Of a stretch of 64,000 nt of DNA, positions 54,200 through 64,000 are shown one piece after another. The translations under genes and the position numbers were made by a program. The notes below the pieces were generated by a model that saw nothing but the letters and a program-made list of their open reading frames with translations, searched no databases and was not told where the DNA came from. Origin of the DNA: Atrichornis clamosus. Taxonomy: Eukaryota > Chordata > Aves > Passeriformes > Menuridae. The stretch's first letter is position 1, and every line of letters begins with the position of its first letter. The stretch is taken from positions 124,001 to 188,000 of the forward strand of contig WBMZ01014186.1 of NCBI GenBank assembly GCA_013400975.1, read 5' to 3'.

Positions 54200-55390
54200 A
54201 CTAAACACACGTATTTGACATAAGAACAGCACTGAATATATCAACCCATATGCTGAGAAAAAGAGCTTCAATGGCTGAAAGAAAAGCTCTGTTTACACTA
54301 ACAGTGGGTTATGGCACACTTGTTACTATAAGACATAACATGTGAGAGTTCTGTAAAAAATAGAAAAAAATGACAACTTTTATAATTGCTCTTTTCTGCT
54401 GCAAACTGCTAAGGAGGACAAAAAATCTGAAAGTCTGCATGTATTACTTATTTCACACAAAATAATTCTCTTTAAAGAATGTTATTAAGGTTGGCAAATC
54501 AACTACTCCAAATTTAGGATTTAACTAGTTTGTACGTTTCTGTCTTTATTACCTGAACCAAGTTTGTCCTAAACTCCTTCTGTCTTCACCCCTACAATTC
54601 AAACGCTATTTTCTACAGATCCCACTGAGATGTTCCTCTTGCCCAACTATTTCTGGTTCCTTCCAACTTTCAGGGCTTCATTCTTCTCTACCATTTCTTG
54701 CATTAACTAACACCTGAGGGCTTTTTAAATATCAGACTTTAGTCCAAGTCCTGACAACAGGTAAAATGCGCCAGACGTTGCTATAGTCTCATTGCATGAG
54801 TCTGCCTGCCCTGGTGTGTGATACTTGACAGGCCTTGGAGAAGGTACAGCCAGGTCAGTTACCTGGTGAGTAGTAGAAGTATCTAACTGACCTCAGTTAA
54901 AATGAACTGACTTCACTACAGTTACTCAAGGAACTTCAGCAAAAGTAAATGCACCTCTGTGCAGACTCCAGCAGACATTGGTAAAAATTTACAAGTCTTG
55001 GTGAAATTACCCGACAGACTCTGTAGAAATTAACTGGGCAGCACAACCAAGCTGACACACCTCTGACTCCATTGCAGGTTCCTCCCTTTGTTTCTACTCC
55101 AGTGTCAGGCAGGGAGACACCACCCCAAGGTACGAACGGGTACAGAGGCACTGTGGTACTGTTAGAGAAGTCACATGAGCTCTCTCACAGAACATCCTCC
55201 TTGGTACCCGTTTCTGTTGGACAACTACGCTGGGTAGTTTTACCTGCAAAACTGTCATACTGAGAGAACACTCTCCAGACCAGCCACAAACCAGAGGTAC
55301 CTCAGAAAAACTCACCTCTAAGACTCGGACTGAAAACAGTGGTAGTTTTGTACAGTTTCAGCACAATAGCAATAAGACAGCAGTAGTTAC

Positions 55391-55577
55391 CTTGTACCAC
55401 ACCACATCTGGCTCTTGGCTGGCTGTTTTGTAATCCTCAATATCAGGACAGGAGATTGTCTTTCTCTTAGTGACTTCTGATTTTTCCAGGTATCTGATCT
55501 TGCTGTTGTAACAAAGCCCAGATTCGTTCTCAGCTACTGTCAAAGACATGGACACCTTCATGCAATACGTTGAGTTT
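55391..55577 (-). CDS. IL1RAPL2: IL1RAPL2 coding exon: end of Ig1, linker and first half of Ig2
   Basis: This 187-nt internal exon completes one codon and then encodes 62 residues, starting [20 protein letters not shown] and ending [11 protein letters not shown]1RAPL2 is a single-pass synaptic adhesion receptor of the IL-1 receptor family, with three extracellular Ig domains and a cytoplasmic TIR domain. The exon carries the closing Cys of the first Ig domain (STYC), the linker Cys (GLCYNS), the B-strand Cys of the second Ig domain (ISCPD) and its C-strand Trp (VVWYK). N-glycosylation sequons are NST and NES. The acceptor is a pyrimidine-rich tract ending ctgcag, and the donor is AAG|gtaact. 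The upstream intron is phase 2 and the downstream intron phase 0. The remembered paralogue IL1RAPL1 has SISLTVGENDTG and EPEILWYK here, so IL1RAPL2 is preferred. The frame is intact. The assignment is from memory of the family, not from an alignment. Confidence 0.95.
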
Positions 55578-56090
55578 CTGCAGGGACAGAAAGATGTTTT
55601 CATTTATTGTACCTTTTTATACCATGTTTGTTTCAACACAGTACATTTTTCTGTTAAGCTCTCATCTTCACAAACACTTGAGTGACACATTCAAATAGTG
55701 ACTGTCATGCTGTGCATTTCCAACACAGAGGAATTAGCAGGAAACATAAAGGCTTGTTTCTGATTGACTATGAAGATTACGAAGAACCTTGTAGAAATTT
55801 TGTTAACTAGTGATCTAACCCAGCGTAACAGCTCTTTTGAGCTTGCAAGTGTGTGAACACAGGAACCTGTTGGCACCTCAAATGTTGGTCAGGATACAAT
55901 GTCCCATTTCTTCTGTGTCCCCCACACACTCCTCCTCACCCTCCTTCTCTCCCATTGTCAGGAGATTTCACTCCAACATGCAGTGCTGTATGTTTGAGAA
56001 GAAGGGATGTGTGCTGCTTGTTAAAGCACATCACACAGGAAGGATTTCTCCCTCAGAAGGAACTGCTGTACCAAATTCTACAGCACGTGA

Positions 56091-56580
56091 TGCCGTGATG
56101 GGTCGACCTGGACCAGCTGCCAGCCTCCCAGCAGCTGCTCCCTCACTCCCCTCAATGGGATAGGGAGGAGAAAATAAAATGAAAAAGCTCATGGGTCAAT
56201 ATAAGGACATGATCACTCACCAATCACTGTCACAAGCAAAACAGACTTCACTTGGAAAAAAAGTATTTTAATTAATTGCAAATTATAATACGTTTGTAAG
56301 TGAGAAAAATAAAGAAGCTAAAACACGTTCCATTCACGTCCTTCTGTTCCTCCTCTACCCCTCCTTCCCCAAGCAGTACAGGGTTGTGGGGGTTGTGGTC
56401 TGCCTATAACACCTCCTCCCTGCTGCCTCTCCCTCCTCCTGTGTTCCCCTGCTCCAGCATGGACTGTCCACGGCCACAGCTCCTGTCAGGAAAACCAGCT
56501 CTCCAGGGTCCCTCTCTGGCCACAGTGCCTGATGGGCCTGGGGTACCACAGAACCCAAAGAATCCTGAGAGCTATTCTTA
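56091..56580. mobile_element. Decayed avian ERV LTR
   Basis: The left part reads TGCCGTGATGGGTCGACCTG, GACCAGCTGCC, then GGAGAAAATAAAATGAAAAA, GCTCATGGGTCAATATAAGG and ATCACTCACCAATCACTGTC. These blocks and their order match a bird LTR family I recall, whose next part is rich in TCTCCCTCCTCCTGTGTTCC and CCCCTGCTCCAGC, also present here (about 56425-56460). Similarity is lost after about 56580, so the right edge is approximate and I cannot point to a target duplication. No internal retroviral genes are visible. It shares a general layout (AAGCTCATGGGT-type block near one end) with the LTR at 6.8 kb but is a different family and clearly older. Orientation is not assigned. Confidence 0.65.
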
Positions 56581-58916
56581 ATCTCAGAGCAGAATAAACA
56601 CAACCAGCTCAGCTCCCATGCTGCATGACCATGAAAACAGGATTAAATTAAATTCCTTCGGCCTTGCAGCTTTAACAGGGCTATCAGACACACTCACTGG
56701 TGCTTGCCATGGCGTCACTGTGGGGCACCAGCACTGTGGGCAGGGCAGCTGCTGCCAGCTCTGCCCCTCACCCCGTGCCACAGCACACTGTGGAGAACAA
56801 CCCACAATGTAACAGGGCTCTTCTTCCCGTTGTGCATCATTTTGCCATTTTAATTGATTGTACCACAACCAAAAAAGCCTGGAGCAAACCCGTCATGCCG
56901 GGTGGTTACTCCCATTGAAGGGAGCTGTGGAGAGCTCTTGTGGGAAGCATCTTGGCTTTGCCACGGCCTCTTGTATCACAGCTCTGCTGCAAACTGGTTT
57001 AGCGGAGACAGGAGGGTGCCCTGTGCACCTGGAAAGTGATCCATCAGTCACACCCTGACACTAACAATGCTGCTGCTCACTCCCCCCAAACAGACCCGTG
57101 ACAATGCTTGTAATTGAAAAAAAAAAATCCAACATGCTCCATGACAAATCTTTTCTTATGCAATATTTCTACATTTCACTCTGTCAAGTGACGCTGTAGT
57201 TGGGAAGAAAATAAAAAGGTCTACAGGGACACTTCACCAGAGCTGGAAGCTTTGTGCTAAACAAGCACTGACAAAACACTGCAAATGGGTTTTTGTCAAA
57301 GGTGTGCCATAAGCAGGTATTGGCAGACAGAGCCATTTGCAAGGCAAATCAGCAGGCAATCTTCAGAAACCTCCCCACTGTCAGCATCATTAGTGTTAGG
57401 CATTCAGCAGAACCACAGATTTCACCCTTCCTACTCACTTCTCAAAATGTGACCTGTACAGCTATGTAATAAAATCAGAGGATATTTTCCCCATTCCCTC
57501 ACCTCTGAGTGAAAAAGCTCACTTTGCACACTGACATGATGTCTTTCAGTTGAGAGTCTATAATAAAGTCTCATTCTCACAAATTGCACAAAACATGTTA
57601 TTTTACCTGAAAGAAAAGTTCTCTGGACTGAAAACAATCCTTCATTTGGGGTGAGATTTTCAGAAATACTTATATAATTTGGGGAACATAAGTCAGCTTT
57701 CTCCCAGATTGGCTTTTGGAAAGGGTTACCCTTCTTGTAGGGAGAAAACAAAACATATTCAAAAGTTTCAATGTTCCTAATACAGCACTGAAAATCCACA
57801 AAATATGGATACAAACACTCAGTATAATCAATAGTAATTAATCACTAATGATTATTTAACTTTCCTGAATGACTACAAGTTATTACTGAGAGCAAGTAAG
57901 GTCACATGTGCTCAGTAATAATGATGATTCAGGCTAATAAAAAATAATGGCTTTGAATAGTTGTCCATTGCTTGGTGTTATTTAATAGTGCTGTATTTTC
58001 TCCTAACAATCTTGCATTATTTAGATTGCATTTTGAACAGTGCTGGAGGCTACTTCTATTTAAAACACTTCCTGAAACCACGACCTAAAAATGTAGTATT
58101 CTTTTCATTAGTTACAATTAGAATTGAGTAGAATTGAGGAAACTAAGTGCCTGGTGAGTACTATCACTTTTGTTCACACTCCATGACCGAGACAATAAAT
58201 CTGTTCAGGCTCATGATGAAGAAAGCCCTCACTAAGCCAACAGCAATAGACTTGAAAGCTTTATGGATGCTTCTGCACCAGCCACTCACATTACTGCTAC
58301 TGCTGGTAATCCAGAAAAGGGCAACTTCTGCAGGAAAGCCAGTGACTGAAGCAGGAGTCTTCCTTTAATCCAGACAACTCTGGAAAACAGCTATGTTTCA
58401 GTCATGTGCAAAAGGAAACAGTAGTTTGATCAGCCTCATCTTTTTTCTCAATTTTGAGGGAGAAGTCTGGGAGCTGAATGAAGTCAGTGGAAGTGGTGAG
58501 CCAATCCTCCCTGTGCTGGGGAAGCTGTTCCCCAGGGCTGTGTGCATTTCATCCCTCAGTCCTCTGAGCAGGTGATGCATCTCTGCTCATTTCTTCTTGC
58601 TGTCTTCCCTGCCTTGTGGGGTCTGGAGCATAAAGGGGCTCTGCAGAAGGTGACAGCTTGAGGGGGAACTCAGGAGGGGGATCTCACAGAGGATTAGTAC
58701 AGCATTGTTTTTGCCACCTGGTAAACAGACAGAACAGGATGGCCCTGGCCATGCAGGGCACTGATGGGAGCTCACCTACAGAGTTCTCTAAGGAAGCCCA
58801 TAGAGCTGCTGTGCTGGGAGGACATCCAGTTCTTTCTTTCCAATTATTTCAGGACCCCTGTGTCCACAAGTGCTCTTCTTCATGAGCTGCATTAAAGTTG
58901 TTTATGGTAAGGGTAA

Positions 58917-58937
58917 TTTTTTTTCTTTTTTTTTTTT
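58917..58937. repeat. T-rich homopolymer tract
   Basis: Twenty T and one C in 21 bases. On the coding strand of IL1RAPL2 this is an A-rich tract within the intron. I see no SINE or LINE body attached to it. Confidence 0.8.
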
Positions 58938-61303
58938 GTAAAGGTGTGGAGATTAACTAGCATGAATCCTACATTTTTGCTATTCTGCTTTTACAAGCTA
59001 GACAGATGGCCTATGAATTATAAAAAGGAAGACCCACTTTTGTTTTCAGTACATGGTCATGGAACCTGGTGGGGGAGGTCAGTGTTCCCAGCAGTCTCTG
59101 GCTGTCAGGAAAGGTTATATAGCCATATTTAATGAGGAAAGCTGCACACAAGGAGAGCAAGAGATAACAACAGCAAAGCTGGTAACCTGGGTTTTGCTGT
59201 CAGAAACTGCGGCCAAAAGGAATGAAAAGGAAGCAGCTTCCAGGAGGATAAGAAAGATGCTGGAGGGTTTCCAGTGGTGTTCTTAGCATTGTGAGGCCAG
59301 GTAAGAAGAGTTATGTCTCAGGAGAGAATGTGGGAACCCACGTGAACCTGTTAGGTGACATATTCCACATACATGGAAAGGAAATAAACCCGTGGGTCTT
59401 TCAACAGTTTGTCTTTTCTGAAAGGTTTCCAAACCATTCACTTTTCACAGGAGTTGATTTCTAATGGATTCCATTTCTATAAGAAGTAGCAGTGGTCATA
59501 TGGGCAACAGGAAGAGGGAAGAAAAGAAAGATTCACTATACAGTACAAAGAAAAAATATAGTCTTGTATTTTCACACTGAAACTAAGATCTGTAATTCTC
59601 CATTTCAAGGGAATAGTTATAAACTGGGCCTACTCTCTTGACTGGAAATAGGAAGAAGGGTTTAACTCTGCCAGAGTTCACAAGGCAGTTTCCTTTGTTC
59701 TGGTGGCAAGGCATCTGTAATCCCCAGGCCACCTGGAACTGGCTCTGAACCACAAACTGAAGCCAGCTTCGAACCCAATAGAAAACCACAGGAAAAACCA
59801 AGGGAGTTTAACAGCAAAACAAAAGCAAGCAGAACTGTGTGTTTGCCTTGACTTCGAGGCAAGGACAAGAGGGAAAAAGGGAGGATACAATGAAATGGAT
59901 AAGAAGGATACTTAATATTGGCGTGTCAATCCCTAAATTATTTTTCATCTTGTTTTGGATTCAAGACAATTCATCAGCCCTAAGGCTGAATTCAAATTAG
60001 AGGAAATATTCACAACTTTGGAAAAAAACTTTTTTTTGGCGATTGTGTTTCTGCTAAGTGAGGGTGGTTTGTTAAAAGAGACAAGCAAAACAATTTTGTC
60101 TCTAATATGCACACAATCTCCCTCAGCCACCCCCGTTTATTGATTTTCTTATAAAGAGGAAGGAGGCAGGAATGTGGTTGCATATTTTATATCTACTGCA
60201 TTGAAAAACCCCACCTAAATTTGAATTGCGTATTTATACAGGAGGATTCACACTGGGTTTTTTCCCTTGGAGGTTCATTTTTCTTTGTATTGGGTTTTTT
60301 ATTACATTTTAAGACTCCGACAGTAGATCCACAAGCTGGGAAGTGTATTTATCAAAGCAGTGCTCAGGGAACAGCACACCTCAGGCTTAGATCTCTCTCC
60401 CTGCACCTGAACACTCTGGCTGTTTAATGACATTTTTATTGGCTCACTGACTGCAGGATTGGATAGATCAACCCATATATTCATCTTTGCTCATTCTGAG
60501 TTAGAGCAATAACAGCAGTAACTACAACACCAACAATCTTTGTCCATCTGAAGATCCACAGCATTAATGAACGACCAGATCCGCTACTGGCTGCTCTATA
60601 AATGTGCTGTTTTATCAGCTTTCAGACTTAATTGAGCATTTGATGGTTTTCCTCTCACTTCATGGGAGTTGTATAAATTTGTTTCTGTCCAAATTTTACA
60701 GTTCACATAAAGACTACCAAGGTCATGGTTTGGTGATCTGCTTAAAGAAAAATGAGTTATTTATCGTTTTTTTCAGATCACGCAAATGTAACATCTTAAA
60801 ACCAAACAGATTATTACTTACTCTTCTAAGGTTTTGCTCAAGTGTTAACCCATTTGTCAGTGACTACCTCTCACTACTACATGATTGGGGTCATTGCCTG
60901 GAGAAGATCCATTTCCCACCCATGGTGTAAATGACTGTCAGAGGTTGCGAATCACAGACCCTTCAAAGCTTTCGGATTTTTAAATCTTATAAATTTGTCA
61001 AGTGAAAGAGCAACACCCAGAGAGGAACAATTCAACAGATGGCACTGCTGTAGTTGCTCCCTGAACCACAGGCCAAGAGGTGCAGTGATTCTTTGGCTTG
61101 TGTGTGTGGTACCTGGCCTTGGTACTGCTCCAAACACTCCTGTCCTCTATTTTGCCTTCTTGCTGTTGTAACTGTAATTCTAATACCAACTCCTATGCCT
61201 GAAAAGGAGAAATCCTAATTCCACGCTACCTTTCCTTCGGGGTCTTTTTCAAGATTCTCCTAGTAAAAGAAAATAACATCACGGAAGTATGATCTCAGAA
61301 ATT

Positions 61304-61330
61304 ATAATATAAGAAATGTTCTTATATTAT
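61304..61330. repeat. Perfect 12-bp inverted repeat, 3-nt spacer
   Basis: ATAATATAAGAA - ATG - TTCTTATATTAT. The arms are exact reverse complements, AT-rich, and form the longest perfect short-spacer palindrome I noticed. Confidence 0.85.
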
Positions 61331-61996
61331 CTCTACTTCTTTTGATCGTCCAACAGAGGAGGAGGTTGTGAATTCAGACAGAGGTACCGTTCAAGGCCCC
61401 ATTCCTTTCAAGTAGAAAAAGCATTTGTGCTGAGCTAACCCATCACTCATCAAGAATTTTTATTCTTTATGCTCTTCTTTCCTCGTAAGATCCAATCTGT
61501 ACACAAGACTCTCTAGTAACAACACAATTTGAGCTTGACTAAAACACACTAGATGTCCCAGAGGCCCATGTTTTACAGTGACGAAAGGCTATACCACCTC
61601 TATTCAAAAGAAAAAACTTCTGAGCAAAGTAACCGAAAGGTAATTTTAAAAGGCTCACATTAATGACAGCTTGAAAAATAGATATCCAGGGATCTCTCCT
61701 AAAGTTACCCATCAACAATCTAGTTCTCACCAGAGGCACTTAAAAGCAAGACCTGTACTCCTCACTGTGAGCTTAGCCCTGCTTAGAGAATGTTCATATT
61801 TCTTGATACTTGGATGAAATAGAAAAGATGTTTGGATATGGCAGTGGAGTAGAGCTTCTCACAGTCGAGTCTCTCTCACGAAACCTTAGATCTAAGTTTA
61901 AATTTAAGTTGGACTTCAGCTTAAGAGGGAAGCATAGTATAAAAATATCAGGATGTGCCTACTGCAGTCAGTGATCCAGTCAGTAACAGCAAGGCC

Positions 61997-62038
61997 ATAA
62001 TTTGAAAATTTGTGGCTATAATTTGAAAATTCATGGTT
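61997..62038. repeat. Tandem pair of a 21-bp unit
   Basis: ATAATTTGAAAATT starts each unit (61997 and 62018). The seven-base ends differ at three positions (TGTGGCT against CATGGTT). It is a local duplication with some divergence. Confidence 0.85.
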
Positions 62039-64000
62039 AATCTCTAATATTACGTTTCTTAAGTGCCTCTGAGAATAATAAGTGACAGCCAGCTGATTTA
62101 GACATGGTCAGGGTCACCAGGAGCTATTTCTTTCCTGGTTGCCTTCACACACGCATGCACTGGGCCCAGTGACCTCTGCATTGTGACAGAAGCAATTGAA
62201 AAGCAAATCACCAGTCAGTCATTCCAACAGGGACTACCCAGACACAAAGAGAGAATCTCCTAACATTTAAATTGAATCATACAGGCTAACAGTGTCCCTT
62301 GGCTTGTTTATTTCAAAGTCTTCACTGATAGTCATTAAATGTTAGAAGGAAATATATGAAAATATAATACAGAACACAGAAGAAATGCAGAAGCCAAAGA
62401 ACACCAAGTTATCTCAGCATATGACACCTAAGTTCATGAACTACGTGGTCTCACCTTCAGACATCCTGTTCCAGCAGAAGAAATCCTGTAATTGTCTGGG
62501 TTTGCTCTCAGGGAAAAATTCTTCCTTGCCCTTAAGAATTACAAGGCAGCAAGTTGCTTTAAAGCTTGCTACTGCAAATGACTGAGCCCTTTTCATTTAT
62601 TTCCTAATACTTTTCTATTAGAACTCTGGATATTAATGTTAAATTACACTGTCTTACTGAAAAGCCCCATTACAAACGACATAAATCTGAAGCACAGGAA
62701 CAACTGTTCCCGGGACAGTATTAAGAAATCCTCTTCCAATAATTTTGCAATTGCAATACCCTCCTTCTGAGAGTACTGAACACTTTCTCCTTCATTTCTT
62801 CCAAACCACACACCATGTGAATTAGTGTATCCACTCCTCTATGCTTTTTTTTTATTAGACACCTAGCACACAGAATAAAAGTTGCATTCAGGACACACAT
62901 CAGACTTGTCTGCATTGCTAAACCTCACTGATTTTGTTGCCTGGGGGAATAAAACCTGTGGAGCACATCCTTCGTTCTGCACCTAAGTCCTATTTTGCAG
63001 ATGCAATGTTGAAAGGCAGGTCCTGCTCTGTGTGTACACAGGCAATTGAGCAGGAAAACCAGTGCATCAGTTATTGCCTCACAGGGTATACAGGGAATGA
63101 AAGAATCATGAAGTGAATGTCCTTGCAATGTGAGTTGTTTGAGTCCTGCAGCTGAGTCCACCTGGCTGTGCCTTCCCTTAAGTGGTGGCCAGAAAAGAAG
63201 AAATTATCCTCCAGTAACACTTGCCAAATATCAGTTTAACTCCCTATGGTTCTGCCATCTTTGGGCGTGATGGATTTGCTCAGGAAACCTTTCATTTGTC
63301 TGTGCACCCACAGGACACAGACAACACTGTCTACCGACATGCTGTAGTTACAGCTGGCTCCATGGGTGTTCCAACAGGAGCGATACCTGGGTGCGCACAT
63401 TCTCCACTGATACTTGGAGAACAGGAGGGAAATGAGAACTCCCTGACAGGTTGGAGAGGAGACGGCTGAGGAGGGCTGACACACCTTGGCAGCAGGTCTC
63501 CCGCATGCAAAGCTGACTTCATGAGGAAGCAGTCCCTCCACTCTGCATCCTTTCTCTCCTCTAGGCAAGGTCTGAAGCTCACCAGGGAAGGCATTTCTTC
63601 AGGAGCAACCAGGGACAGTGAGCTGAAATGCTACCGAGCCACTGCAGCACAGAGAGCTTTCTGTGACAACCTGCAGAGGCTACAAAGCAAGGTCAGCCAT
63701 TTTAAAGGTATCTAAATCTGGGATTTCACTATTAGGAAAACTGAAGGATACACAGTATTCTCATTCTTGTACATGCCACTGCAACAGGGAAGTCGCTGGA
63801 TGCTCTCCAACCACAGAGCAACATGGACATTTCTGCTTGAAGCCCTGACTGTTCTTGCAGTTTCTCATCAACAGTAAACATTGTTTTTCAGAAAGACAGA
63901 GGATGAATAACTTCTCTTTTAAAGCTTTAGAGGAGGAGGGTGAGTGAGCAGAAATATTCGTGACAGCAGGGGAAAAAAACCAAATCTTTGTTTTTCTGCA

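Larger units (their letters stand above)
49274..55390 (-). other. IL1RAPL2: IL1RAPL2 intron between the two Ig2 exons (phase 0, 6117 bp)
   Basis: The interval is bounded by a GT donor at its right end (gtaact on the minus strand) and an AG acceptor at its left end (ttctacag). It contains a 5'-truncated CR1 at 51765-52125 and a short CR1 tail at 54134-54199. I recognise nothing else in it. The open frames at 50.3-50.8, 53.2-53.4 and 55.1-55.3 kb match no family I know and are treated as chance. Confidence 0.9.
55578..64000 (-). other. IL1RAPL2: IL1RAPL2 upstream intron (phase 2, runs off the right edge)
   Basis: This is sequence 5' of the exon at 55391-55577 on the coding strand, ending with the acceptor ctttctgtccctgcag. 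The preceding exon should encode the rest of the first Ig domain, including a KEEDSIWF-like stretch as I recall the family. I did not find it, so the intron exceeds 8.4 kb. It contains a decayed LTR at about 56091-56580, a T-rich tract at 58917-58937, a perfect inverted repeat at 61304-61330 and a 21-bp tandem pair at 61997-62038. The 56.6-57.1 kb stretch is GC-richer and may be further decayed repeat, but I cannot name it. Confidence 0.75.

Noticed and set aside
57431..57814. Open frame of 127 codons on the minus strand, considered as the exon preceding 55391-55577.
   Set aside because: It lacks the first-Ig-domain residues expected (a KEEDSIWF-like stretch and a DSGxYxC motif) and has no phase-2 donor in the right place.
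58516..58535. Eight-bp inverted repeat CTGGGGAA/TTCCCCAG.
   Set aside because: Short, and lying in a GC-rich patch where it can arise by chance. No supporting context.
1..64000. CRISPR arrays, operons, tRNA genes and other compact-genome features.
   Set aside because: The sequence is intronic vertebrate DNA. I saw no regular spacer-repeat series, no tRNA B box with a cloverleaf, and no dense gene packing.

Overview
This window looks like nuclear DNA from a bird, most likely a songbird. The sequence is moderately AT-rich. It carries CR1 LINE 3' ends and long terminal repeats of a kind I know from bird genomes, and it has very few microsatellites. The only vertebrate host gene I can recognise is a piece of one multi-exon gene.

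That gene is IL1RAPL2 (interleukin 1 receptor accessory protein-like 2, a synaptic adhesion receptor), read on the minus strand. Two coding exons are present, at 55391-55577 and 49120-49273. They are consecutive and share phase 0 at their junction (WYK | ECK). Together they encode the end of the first and all of the second immunoglobulin domain. Both are intact, with consensus splice sites and no stop codon. The residues match my memory of IL1RAPL2 better than its paralogue IL1RAPL1.

The rest of the window is non-coding. From right to left it is the upstream intron (55578 to the right edge), a 6.1 kb internal intron (49274-55390) and the start of a downstream intron of at least 49 kb, running to the left edge. 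I could not find the next exon of the gene on either side, which fits the very large introns of this family.

The introns hold scattered mobile-element relics: a solo LTR with a near-perfect target duplication at 6790-7379, a second decayed LTR near 56.1-56.6 kb, three CR1 3' ends (46.8-47.3, 51.8-52.1 and 54.1-54.2 kb) and a decayed 5S rRNA-derived element at 38.6 kb. There are also several short tandem duplications and perfect inverted repeats. I see no tRNA gene, CRISPR array, operon or other prokaryotic structure, and no evidence of a new biological system. The many 60-177 codon open frames look like chance.
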